In this document: positions 1-5,875 of the stretch, piece after piece | How positions within the stretch are numbered: the stretch's first letter is position 1 | Layout of the letters: every line of letters begins with the position of its first letter | DNA from: Clostridiales bacterium | GTDB taxonomy: Bacteria > Bacillota > Clostridia > Monoglobales > Monoglobaceae | Assembly (NCBI GenBank): GCA_016303265.1 | Contig: JAEDLZ010000068.1 | Coordinates: 1 to 7,509, forward strand | DNA length: 7,509 bases | Reading direction: 5' to 3' | Notes under the pieces: model-generated | Database searches by the model: none | Told to the model about the DNA's origin: nothing | Seen by the model: the letters and a program-made list of their open reading frames with translations, nothing else | Translations under genes and position numbers: made by a program

Positions 1-80
1 CAAGAGGCCGAAGAGGCGCCCCTGCTAAGGGTGTAGGTCGGGCAACCGGCGCGAGAGTTCAAATCTCTCCTTCTCCGCCA
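1..80 (+). tRNA. tRNA-Ser(GCU), 5' end cut by window
   Basis: This is the 3' four-fifths of a serine tRNA reading AGC/AGU codons. Visible parts are the D loop and the 3' D-stem strand (GAG), an anticodon arm CGCCC-CTGCTAA-GGGTG with anticodon GCT, and the long variable arm of class II tRNAs (GTCGG-GCAA-CCGGC). Next come a T arm GAGAG-TTCAAAT-CTCTC, the 3' acceptor strand CTTCTCC, discriminator G and an encoded CCA. About 12 bases of the 5' acceptor and D stem lie outside the window. The 3' ends of tRNA genes are common integration sites, and a mobilisation module follows directly. Confidence 0.96.
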
Positions 81-84
81 TAAT

Positions 85-126
85 AGCGAGATGATTTTAC
101 TGTAAGTAAGGTCATCTCGCTTTTTT
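85..126 (+). terminator. Intrinsic terminator of the tRNA-Ser transcript
   Basis: A perfect 10-bp inverted repeat (AGCGAGATGA at 85-94 and TCATCTCGCT at 112-121) is followed by a run of T to 126. It starts five bases after the tRNA CCA end, so it should end the tRNA transcript. Confidence 0.9.
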
Positions 127-132
127 ATGCGG

Positions 133-166
133 TTTTTCGAGGTTTTAAGTTCAATATTTTTCGAGG
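133..166 (+). repeat. Short direct repeat TTTTTCGAGG (two copies)
   Basis: The 10-base word TTTTTCGAGG occurs at 133-142 and again at 157-166, upstream of the rep-like gene. Just downstream, TACTG-CCAA-CAGTA at 177-190 forms a small dyad. No clear promoter stands out in 127-239, so these may be protein-binding sites or chance repeats. Confidence 0.35.
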
Positions 167-239
167 ACAAATTTGTTACTGCCAACAGTATTTTTGAAAG
201 ATTTGAACCCTCACCCTAAATTCAATATCAATTCCAAAG

Positions 240-272
240 CACAGAGTAAAAAATTCTACTCTGTGTTTTTTT
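240..272 (+). terminator. Intrinsic terminator before the rep-like gene
   Basis: A perfect 9-bp stem (CACAGAGTA at 240-248, TACTCTGTG at 257-265) with an 8-base loop is followed by seven T. It sits only 10 bases before the ribosome binding site of the next gene. It could end upstream transcription, or act as an attenuator if the rep promoter lies further upstream. Confidence 0.8.
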
Positions 273-297
273 ATTTGAATTTAAGGAGGAAACTTTG

Positions 298-1068
298 ATG
301 AAACTAAATGGAAACTTCACTATTATCCCTAACGAATTTATTAACGACTCAAGACTCGATGTGTATGAGTTTCGTATTCTTTGTTACCTGATGAAATTAT
401 CAGGATGCAACTCTTCCTGCTACCCTTCCTACGAAACTATCGCAAGAGAAACCGGAATGAGTTTGTCTAAAGCAAAGAATGGAATTAAAAGTTTAATTGA
501 GTACGGAATAATTACCAAAGAGAACCGTGAGAAAAAGTCCGGAGGTGCTGCTTCGAATCTCTATGTGGTATGTGTAAAAACCACCGATGAAAATGATGAG
601 GTTACAGAAAACACTACCGACAGTATTCCTGATGACTCATCTCCCGGTGTGCTTGAAGAACGAGGTGGTGTGCAAGATGACCGCAATAAATATATAAATA
701 TAAATAATAATTATTTTAATAATAACCATCTATCATCAATCGAGGATGTGATGGAACAGGCAGAAACATATTATCTCGAAGGACTAACAAAAAAGAATTA
801 TGAAACTGCGATTGAGGTTATGTTTAATTCCAAATCAATTTCGGTTGGCGGTGAAATTATTCCTCGTGAAATTGTACGTAAGCGATTGGAAAATATCAGC
901 TACGAGCATATCGTCTATGTCGACAACAATATGCCGAGGAAAATTGTTGATGGCAGAGTTGAAATCCAAGTCAGAAGTCCGGTTCCATATATCATAACTG
1001 CTCTGTATAATGCATTGCGTTATACGGCAGATGAAATTGAGAGAATGGAATACGGAGATTCGGGATGA
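298..1068 (+). CDS. Replication initiator-like protein, HTH plus DUF6017-like C-terminus
   Basis: This 256-residue protein probably binds origin or control DNA of a plasmid or integrative mobilisable element. Residues about 7-92 look like a winged-helix domain of the HTH_36/RepA_N kind: the opening FTIIPNEFINDSRLDVYEFR, then the PSYETIARETGMSLSKAK recognition region. Residues about 95-147 form an acidic, then Asn-rich low-complexity linker encoded by very AT-rich DNA. Residues about 150-250 resemble the DUF6017 tail of Firmicutes replication initiators (SVGGEIIPREIV, YEHIVYV, ITALYNAL). I chose the ATG at 298 because AAGGAGGA at 283-290 is seven bases away; the TTG at 295 is in frame but worse placed. 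The relaxase gene downstream fits a mobilisation module. Whether it still drives replication or only regulates cannot be told. The family call is from remembered motifs, not from a search. Confidence 0.8.
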   Translation: MKLNGNFTIIPNEFINDSRLDVYEFRILCYLMKLSGCNSSCYPSYETIARETGMSLSKAKNGIKSLIEYGIITKENREKKSGGAASNLYVVCVKTTDENDEVTENTTDSIPDDSSPGVLEERGGVQDDRNKYININNNYFNNNHLSSIEDVMEQAETYYLEGLTKKNYETAIEVMFNSKSISVGGEIIPREIVRKRLENISYEHIVYVDNNMPRKIVDGRVEIQVRSPVPYIITALYNALRYTADEIERMEYGDSG

Positions 1069-1467
1069 TACACTCGCAATCATAACCGCATAGATTGAGT
1101 TTGATTTTTGCGTCAAGGTAGTTACACAGCCCTAAAAAGTTAGCCTCTCGTATCCGCCATATAAACCGCATAGTTACGCCTTAAAATCGATTTAAAAGAA
1201 TAAACGGAAGTACGAGAAATCACATGACGGGGCGCCTCGAAGAACGAAAGTACGAAAAAATAAAGTAAGCAGGATAAAGCTTGGTGCGCTATTCGCCCCA
1301 AGCAGGCTCACATCGCCGTGCAAAGCCCGGCGGAGAGGTTCCAAAAGTGCATCCGGTGGTGCTGTTTTGGTGCTAAAAAGCGGATTTTCGCATGGTTGAG
1401 CCTTGAATTTGGTGCATATACAGGTGCTATTGGTATTTAACGATATTTCGAGAAAGGAAGTGCTGAA
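1069..1467. other. Non-coding region before relaxase; candidate oriT
   Basis: These 399 bases hold no convincing gene. They contain a direct repeat AACCGCATAG (1084-1093, 1164-1173) and a 10-bp stem with one mismatch (1279-1288 with 1294-1303, 5-base loop). A second, GC-rich 5-bp stem (1314-1318 with 1328-1332) follows, and GGTGC words recur at 1358, 1369, 1411 and 1423. The region is bounded by the rep-like gene and the relaxase, where origins of transfer of mobilisable elements are usually found. Hence oriT is inferred from position and dyads; no nick site can be assigned. Confidence 0.45.
1279..1303. repeat. Inverted repeat, candidate oriT hairpin
   Basis: GCTTGGTGCG (1279-1288) and CGCCCCAAGC (1294-1303) pair over ten positions with one T/C mismatch and an ATT-containing 5-base loop. 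There is no T run after it, so it is not a terminator. It lies about 165 bases before the relaxase start. Relaxases of this superfamily commonly recognise a hairpin next to the nick site, so this is the best oriT hairpin candidate here. Confidence 0.4.
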
Positions 1468-2589
1468 ATGAGTAAAGTTGTATTTAAATCGCCATATGCT
1501 CCAGGCGGCAAAAAAGTCGGCGGAGATTATATAAACTATATGGCAAAGCGTGAAAGAGTTGACAAGAGCATCAACACGAAAAGAGTTGAAATCAATCTGA
1601 ATTATATTGCAACCAGACCTCGTGTTGAAAAGATTGGAGAGCATGGTCTCTTTGGCAGTGATGACGATGTTAATCTAAATAAGGCAAGGAGTGACATAGT
1701 AAATCATACCGGAATTGTGTGGATGCCTATCATATCTTTAAGGCGAGAAGATGCAGACAGACTCAGGTTTAATAACGCAGATGCATGGAGAAATTTAATT
1801 CGGTCAAAGCAGTTTGAAATTGCAGAAGCGTATAACATTCCTGCAAAGGATTTGGTTTGGTATGGAGCATATCACGATGAAGGTCACCACCCTCACATAC
1901 ATATGATTGTGTATAACAAGAACCCCGACAGCGAGTATCTCTCACGAAAAAGTTGTAACGACATAAGAGTTATGCTTACAAAAACTATTTTCAAAGACGA
2001 ACTCAAACAGCTCTACGATGAAAAAGAAATGCTCCGAGATAAAATTATTGATGAGGTCAAAGAGAAAGTTAATGAGTTTAAAGCTAGCATCAGCGAAGCG
2101 AGTGATGAATTTGCCCACGCCTTCAATGAGTTAAAATTCTCTCTTGATGGATACTCCGGCAAGAGAAACTATAAATTCATTTCCCGTGAGCAAAAGGAAA
2201 AGGTCGATGCAGTTGTAAAGGTTGTCTGCAAGGATTATAACCTGCAAGAGTTGTATCGTCAATGGTGTCAACTGCAGCTTGCAAATCTAAGATATTATCG
2301 CAAGCACCCTGAAAAAAGTTTTGATGCACTTGAGAAGAACAAAAACTTTGAGAAGCGTCTGCGAAATGCTGTGCTCAAATCTGCATTAAAGGATAACAGA
2401 CAAGGTAATGTTTACACAAACAACGTTGATGCATCCCCTGTCTTTGGTGACATTGTATTCAGTCTCTGTAAAATGTTTGAGCAGTCAATACAGAATGAAA
2501 TCGAGGAAGGCTTCACGAAATCAATTGTTGATTCCAAGGAAAGAGCAAAAGAATACAGACGGGATCATGGTATGGGAATGCATATGTAA
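1468..2589 (+). CDS. MobL/MobP3-like relaxase
   Basis: This 373-residue protein is the likely DNA-nicking enzyme of mobilisation: it would cut one strand at oriT and lead it into a recipient through a helper conjugation system. The core is a histidine cluster at residues 136-145 (HDEGHHPHIH) followed by MIVYN, the metal-binding motif of HUH/MOB relaxases. WMPIISLRRED at 85-95 is typical of the Firmicutes MobL/MobP3 group. Conserved tyrosines at 21 and 24 (GGDYINYMAKRE) are candidates for the nucleophile. Residues about 178-210 form a charged, probably coiled segment, and the C-terminal part is helical without a recognisable domain. SD AAAGGAAG (1453-1460) is seven bases before the ATG. The next gene encodes a small RHH protein, a usual relaxosome partner. 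The frame is intact, and no coupling protein or type IV secretion gene is in view. Group assignment is from memory of motifs. Confidence 0.88.
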   Translation: MSKVVFKSPYAPGGKKVGGDYINYMAKRERVDKSINTKRVEINLNYIATRPRVEKIGEHGLFGSDDDVNLNKARSDIVNHTGIVWMPIISLRREDADRLRFNNADAWRNLIRSKQFEIAEAYNIPAKDLVWYGAYHDEGHHPHIHMIVYNKNPDSEYLSRKSCNDIRVMLTKTIFKDELKQLYDEKEMLRDKIIDEVKEKVNEFKASISEASDEFAHAFNELKFSLDGYSGKRNYKFISREQKEKVDAVVKVVCKDYNLQELYRQWCQLQLANLRYYRKHPEKSFDALEKNKNFEKRLRNAVLKSALKDNRQGNVYTNNVDASPVFGDIVFSLCKMFEQSIQNEIEEGFTKSIVDSKERAKEYRRDHGMGMHM

Positions 2590-2617
2590 ATTTAAAATCA
2601 TGGAGGTGAAATTTATT

Positions 2618-2974
2618 ATGAAAAGAGAAAAGATGACATTCAATGTACCGCCTGCGGTGCGAACTGAAATCAAAAATTATGTTAAACTGCTCGGCTTTAA
2701 AAGTGAGAGTGACCTATGCAATAAAGCTATCAATGAGTATCTTACCAAGCTGCATTATGAAGCAAACAGTGACAACATAAATAAGATTTTAGTTCAGGCG
2801 GTGGACTGTACTATCGAGCATCATGTGGACAGAGTATCGGACATGCTCTTCAAGTTAGCTGTCAGCATTGAGAAACAAAATCTCCTTGCCGGCGGTGAGT
2901 ATGATGACTGCTATGAGGAGTATATCGAAGAAGTTGCAACCGAAAATGTTAAGAAACGGCATGGAAGATTGTAA
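2618..2974 (+). CDS. Ribbon-helix-helix relaxosome accessory-like protein
   Basis: This small protein of 118 residues probably binds DNA as a dimer and assists or controls the relaxase. Residues 5-40 fit a ribbon-helix-helix fold: a short strand (MTFNVPPAV), a helix with RTEIKNYVKLLG, then a turn and second helix (SESDLCNKAINEYLTKL). The rest is helical and ends in an acidic stretch (YDDCYEEYIEE) and a basic tail. The open frame reaches back to 2408 inside the relaxase gene, but the ATG at 2618 is preceded by GGAGGTG at 2602-2608, so I take that start. It lies 28 bases after the relaxase stop, in an apparent operon. By position it resembles MobC-type accessory proteins; it could also be an autoregulator. 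Function is inferred from fold and neighbour. Confidence 0.72.
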   Translation: MKREKMTFNVPPAVRTEIKNYVKLLGFKSESDLCNKAINEYLTKLHYEANSDNINKILVQAVDCTIEHHVDRVSDMLFKLAVSIEKQNLLAGGEYDDCYEEYIEEVATENVKKRHGRL

Positions 2975-3036
2975 AATTCCTTCGTGGACTTCCTCTCTCT
3001 TCTGTGGTATGCTTTGTCTCGCAGGAGGTGAAAAAC

Positions 3037-3084
3037 ATGGCAAATCATACGAATCAAGCAGGAGGCTGCCCATTAGTTGTGTAG
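3037..3084 (+). CDS. Possible 15-residue peptide with strong RBS
   Basis: An AGGAGGTG site at 3023-3030 lies six bases before an ATG that opens a frame of only 15 codons (MANHTNQAGGCPLVV), ending in TAG inside the downstream hairpin. The ribosome binding site is as good as any in the window, which is why I list it. It may be a true small protein, a leader peptide, or the start of a gene lost by deletion. I do not recognise the sequence. Confidence 0.35.
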   Translation: MANHTNQAGGCPLVV

Positions 3085-3101
3085 CCTCCTACTCGATTTT
3101 T
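3060..3101 (+). terminator. Hairpin and T run ending the mobilisation operon
   Basis: AGGAGGCT (3060-3067) pairs with AGCCTCCT (3083-3090), extendable by a G-U and a C-G pair into the 13-base loop, and a five-T run follows at 3097-3101. The six-base gap between stem and T run makes it a less than ideal terminator. The CCTCCT arm is also complementary to the ribosome binding site at 3023-3030. Confidence 0.55.
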
Positions 3102-3146
3102 CCCGAAAAAACTTATCGTCAAAATGATGAAAGTTACATAGATGTA

Positions 3147-3175
3147 TTGACAAAAACGCAAATATGAAATATGAT
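3147..3175 (+). promoter_or_regulatory. Sigma-A promoter of the ECF sigma gene
   Basis: TTGACA (3147-3152) and TATGAT (3170-3175) are separated by exactly 17 bases: a perfect -35 and a five-of-six -10. Transcription would start near 3182, giving a leader of about 85 bases before the sigma gene. Confidence 0.82.
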
Positions 3176-3231
3176 TTAATATGGGTTTTTATATTTAGTA
3201 TATATATGATTAATATTATGTCAAAGCAATC

Positions 3232-3262
3232 CGACAAACCAAACGAAGAAAGGGGTTTGTTG
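3232..3262 (+). promoter_or_regulatory. Hairpin overlapping the sigma gene RBS
   Basis: CGACAAACC (3232-3240) can pair with GGTTTGTTG (3254-3262) over nine positions including one G-U. The only Shine-Dalgarno-like run, AAAGGGG (about 3249-3255), overlaps the start of the 3' arm, with the ATG five bases after the stem. The hairpin could lower or tune translation of the sigma factor. This is read from complementarity only. Confidence 0.4.
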
Positions 3263-3266
3263 AATA

Positions 3267-3812
3267 ATGGATACAACTATCATTTATAACGATTACCTTT
3301 CGGGAGATCCCAAAGCACTTGAAAAACTTATGGAAATATACGGTGACAAGCTGACGCTGTATATAAACGGCTATGTAAAAAATCTTCATGATTCGGAGGA
3401 CCTGCTGATAGAGGTTTTTGCATATATTGTCGACAAACGTCCGAAAATTAAAAACAGCTTTGAAAGCTACATATATAAGGCGGCCCGAAATCACGCACTG
3501 ATGTTTTTAAGAAAGGCGAAAAGACATATCCTTCTTACAGATGAGGAAATGGATTTTTGCATAGAAAATACATTTGAAGACGATGTGTGGCTTGTGGAAA
3601 GGAACAAAAGGCTGCATGATTGTTTGGACAGCCTGCCGTCTGCACAGAAAGAGGCTTTGTATCTTGTATACATTGAGGGAATGAGCTACAAGGATACGGC
3701 GGTGGTTTTGCATAAAACGGTAAAACAGGTGGACAAGCTTCTGCAGCTTGGGAAAAAGAAAATCAAGCCTTTGCTTGAAAAGGAGGGAATCAAAAGTGCG
3801 CTCGACAAGTGA
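3267..3812 (+). CDS. ECF-type RNA polymerase sigma factor
   Basis: This 181-residue protein directs RNA polymerase to a small set of promoters, probably in response to an outside signal. Sigma-2 covers residues about 5-86: the acidic HDSEDLLIEVFAYIV (41-55) for core binding, then FESYIYKAARNHALMFLRKAKR (65-86) for -10 recognition. Sigma-4 covers about 114-170, with the LPSAQKEALYLVYIEGMSYKD lead-in and a helix-turn-helix at 141-167 for the -35. Length is normal for the family. The start is fixed by the ATG at 3267, although its ribosome binding site is weak and 11 bases away. The next frame starts inside the last codons of this gene, as with sigma/regulator pairs, but that partner is cut short, so any control by an anti-sigma protein is probably lost. 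Target genes are unknown; a membrane or cell-surface stress role is only a guess. Confidence 0.9.
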   Translation: MDTTIIYNDYLSGDPKALEKLMEIYGDKLTLYINGYVKNLHDSEDLLIEVFAYIVDKRPKIKNSFESYIYKAARNHALMFLRKAKRHILLTDEEMDFCIENTFEDDVWLVERNKRLHDCLDSLPSAQKEALYLVYIEGMSYKDTAVVLHKTVKQVDKLLQLGKKKIKPLLEKEGIKSALDK

Positions 3813-3900
3813 GAGAATGGAGCTTTTGAAAAAACGAACTGACGAAATAAAAGAAAGACATAATGAGAAAAAACGCATAGCGATAGTTATTTCAAGCTAG
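3796..3900 (+). pseudogene. Truncated sigma-partner (putative anti-sigma) gene, N-terminal stub
   Basis: A GTG at 3796, eight bases after AAGGAGGG (3780-3787), opens a frame overlapping the last 17 bases of the sigma gene. It reads RSTSERMELLKKRTDEIKER and then NEKKRIAIVISS before TAG. As I recall, proteins beside ECF genes in gut Clostridia begin this way, with RST-ER motifs and a Lys/Arg-rich helix, and then have a membrane segment and an outside domain. Here it stops just as the hydrophobic segment begins, at 34 residues. The DNA that follows already reads as another gene in a different frame, so I infer a deletion at about 3880-3900. The stub may still be translated by coupling to the sigma gene, but it lacks any complete domain. 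Confidence 0.6.
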
Positions 3901-3929
3901 CCGAAAGTAAGTTTGAAAAGGGCGAAAAC

Positions 3930-4802
3930 GTGTCCGGTAAAATTCTTACTCTGGTATCACGTTTAAGCGAGGTGCAGACAGGCGGCACTCCGGACATAGA
4001 ATTTGCCGTTGTAGGACTTTTGGTGCGCAGCCTGATTAAACAAGGCGAAACCAATGACGCACGGGATGCTCTTTTAGCTATGAGAGAAAGATTTGCACAG
4101 AGAGGTCTGGACCGGTTTATGCCGAATATAGACGCTATGATGTGCCGTATAGATATGCACTGTGCCGATATGAACAGTGTTGAGAAGTGGTATCGGACAA
4201 AAGCTCCGCGCGACTCTGTAAATATGCATACGCTCAAGCGTTATCAGTATTTTACCGAAGCTATGGCAGAACTGATGCTCGGAGACGAAAATGCGGTGCT
4301 GCTCACCGTTTCGCCGCTTGAACCTTATTGCGAAAAATGTGCAAGACACATAGATACGATTCATCTTAACATTCTGTCTGCAATAGCAAAACAGCGGCTC
4401 GGAGATGATGAGTGGATTGGGAATATGGAAAATGCAATTCGTATTGCCGCAGAATATAATTTTGTACATACAGTCAGTGCCTACGGTGCGTCGGTTCTGC
4501 CGCTTCTGAAGGAATGTAAGCAGACAGCCTTTGTCGAAAAAACAACAAAGGCAGCGCGGATTCAGGCAGTATATTATCCGGATTTTTTAAGACCGAAAAA
4601 ACTGTCATCCGAAAAGCTGACAGATGCGGAAATCCAGGTATTACGCTTGATATGTGCAGATAAGAGTAATTCCGAAATAGGCGAAATACTCGATATTCGA
4701 CTTGCTACGGTGAAAAGCCATGTAAGCCATATATTACAGAAGCTTGGCGTAAATCGCCGCAGCGAAGCAAAAACAACAGCCGAAAGGCTTCAGTTAATAT
4801 GA
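3930..4802 (+). CDS. LuxR-family regulator, C-terminal half only (N-terminally truncated)
   Basis: The 290-residue frame ends in a clear LuxR/GerE DNA-binding domain (residues 230-290: LTDAEIQVLRLICADKSNSE, TVKSHVSHILQKLGV). Residues about 10-200 are helical TPR-like repeats (QGETNDARDALLAM, RYQYFTEAMAELMLGDENAV). Large MalT/LAL-type LuxR regulators of about 850 residues have this layout with an N-terminal ATPase of several hundred residues, which is absent here. The GTG start at 3930 has only a weak AAAAGGG site (3917-3922). Family-like sequence (YFKLAESKFEKGEN) is open in frame upstream to about 3867, without a better start. So this is probably a gene remnant joined by deletion to the sigma-partner stub. 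It could still bind DNA but would lack ATP-dependent control. It overlaps no other gene; the surface protein starts 32 bases later. Confidence 0.75.
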   Translation: MSGKILTLVSRLSEVQTGGTPDIEFAVVGLLVRSLIKQGETNDARDALLAMRERFAQRGLDRFMPNIDAMMCRIDMHCADMNSVEKWYRTKAPRDSVNMHTLKRYQYFTEAMAELMLGDENAVLLTVSPLEPYCEKCARHIDTIHLNILSAIAKQRLGDDEWIGNMENAIRIAAEYNFVHTVSAYGASVLPLLKECKQTAFVEKTTKAARIQAVYYPDFLRPKKLSSEKLTDAEIQVLRLICADKSNSEIGEILDIRLATVKSHVSHILQKLGVNRRSEAKTTAERLQLI

Positions 4803-4834
4803 TACATAAAGGTATTTCAGAAAGGAACAGAATA

Positions 4835-5749
4835 ATGTCAAAACGAATTTTAAGTATGCTGATTTGTCTATCGATGCTTTTCGGACTTGTTCCGACAGGT
4901 GTGTTTGCAGACGGCGACGGCATAACGGAAACAAACGGCGGAACAATCAATGCCGCCGGTGAGATTTACACAGAAGCTGAGAACAGTACGGAAAAAGCTG
5001 CCGCGCAGTCGGCAGAGGAAAACGAAGTCAGTCTGTTTGCAGCGGAAAATATTGCTGATGTGACTATAGACGGTACTAAGACCTCGTATTCCGACATTTT
5101 CGAGGCATTTGATGCGGCGCAAGCTACCGCAGCACAGGCCGAAATCAAGCTCACGAATGATGTCGATATAGGCAGCAGCAATATTGTCCTTATAAAGGAC
5201 GGCGACATCACATTGGACCTCAACGGCTTTAGCCTTTTCGGCAGCTTCGGTGAGGCAAATGTTACTACGAGCAACGGCATGATCTCGGTTGGTGCAAGCG
5301 GTGAAAATCCCACGCTTACGCTTACAATAACCGACTCAAACGCAAATAAAAGCGGCACGATTGCAAACAACAGCGGAAACGACAGCACCGCCGTTATTCG
5401 CGTCTGCTCCACAAAGGCAACCCTTAACATTGAAGGCGGTACTTTTCAGCGCACCGGAGACGATGTAACGTCCGATAATGCGGCTGTTATTGACGTTGCT
5501 TTCGGAAGCGCCGAGATTTCCGGCGGAACAATAAATGGAAACGTTTACGGCATTACGGCGGAATCAGGAGCAAAAAGCGTAACAGTGAAAGGCGACGCCG
5601 ACGTATACGGCTATTATGCGGCAATAAACTCGCGCACCGACGCAAACGTAAACCTTTCGGGCGGTACATTTTCCTCAAACGGCTCAACAAAGCCGACCTT
5701 CAAAACGGTAGGCTTGCTTATGACCATGTTTTTGACGGAAAATAACTAA
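4835..5749 (+). CDS. Secreted beta-helix-like surface protein, probably C-terminally truncated
   Basis: This 304-residue protein should be exported. Residues 1-25 are a signal peptide: KR near the start, hydrophobic ILSMLICLSMLFGLVP, and cleavage after GVFA. Residues 26-70 are acidic and Ala-rich. The rest is Asn/Gly/Thr-rich, with short strand-turn repeats typical of right-handed beta-helix adhesins of gut Firmicutes: LDLNGFSLFG, LNIEGGTFQRTGDD, AEISGGTINGNVYG, VNLSGGTFSSNG. The ATG at 4835 has AGAAAGGA at 4819-4826 and fits the signal peptide; an in-frame ATG at 4799 would add 12 residues before it. Such proteins usually run to many hundreds of residues and end in a wall anchor or SLH domains. 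Here the repeats stop after NGSTKPTF and a short unrelated tail (LLMTMFLTENN) follows, which suggests a deletion near 5700. The role is probably adhesion; the ligand is unknown. Confidence 0.72.
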   Translation: MSKRILSMLICLSMLFGLVPTGVFADGDGITETNGGTINAAGEIYTEAENSTEKAAAQSAEENEVSLFAAENIADVTIDGTKTSYSDIFEAFDAAQATAAQAEIKLTNDVDIGSSNIVLIKDGDITLDLNGFSLFGSFGEANVTTSNGMISVGASGENPTLTLTITDSNANKSGTIANNSGNDSTAVIRVCSTKATLNIEGGTFQRTGDDVTSDNAAVIDVAFGSAEISGGTINGNVYGITAESGAKSVTVKGDADVYGYYAAINSRTDANVNLSGGTFSSNGSTKPTFKTVGLLMTMFLTENN

Positions 5750-5780
5750 TAAAATTATATCAGTTTTATCAATTCCGTCA
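5733..5780. repeat. Inverted repeat at the end of the surface protein gene
   Basis: TGACGGAA (5733-5740) and TTCCGTCA (5773-5780) are perfect 8-bp arms around 32 AT-rich bases, which hold a second inner pairing (ATAAAA near 5749 with TTTTAT near 5764). There is no T run after the outer arm. It may be a weak terminator, or the ends of a small mobile or deletion scar. It covers the surface gene stop codon. Confidence 0.45.
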
Positions 5781-5839
5781 GAATGTAGCAGCAATTTTGC
5801 GGAAATCTGTAATTATCTTTAGAAATATGTCGGAATTTA

Positions 5840-5869
5840 TTGACAAATATAGTACCATTGTGGTATAAC
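5840..5869 (+). promoter_or_regulatory. Strong sigma-A promoter with a dyad over the -10
   Basis: TTGACA (5840-5845) and TATAAC (5864-5869) are 18 bases apart, with TG at 5861-5862 giving an extended -10. A 13-bp dyad TACCA-TTG-TGGTA (5853-5865) lies in the spacer and covers the first -10 bases, as a repressor or activator site would. No plus-strand gene follows before the terminator at 5917. Confidence 0.68.
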
Positions 5870-5875
5870 ATGAGC

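Noticed and set aside
1084..1173. Repeated AACCGCATAG as a CRISPR-like or iteron array.
   Set aside because: Only two copies, 80 bases apart, with no regular spacing or further copies; it is kept only as a short direct repeat.
1192..1644. A 150-codon minus-strand frame over the region before the relaxase and its start.
   Set aside because: It is rich in Cys, Phe and Ser runs, has no RBS, and overlaps the well-supported relaxase start and the oriT candidate.
4966..5430. A 154-codon minus-strand frame inside the surface protein gene.
   Set aside because: It is an Ala/Ser/Leu-rich mirror of the repeat-rich plus-strand gene; the plus strand has the signal peptide, RBS and recognisable repeats.
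5732..5760. TTGACG with an AT-rich hexamer 17 bases downstream as another promoter.
   Set aside because: The -10 match (TTATAT) is poor, the site lies in the surface gene's last codons and inverted repeat, and the much better promoter at 5840 explains transcription here.
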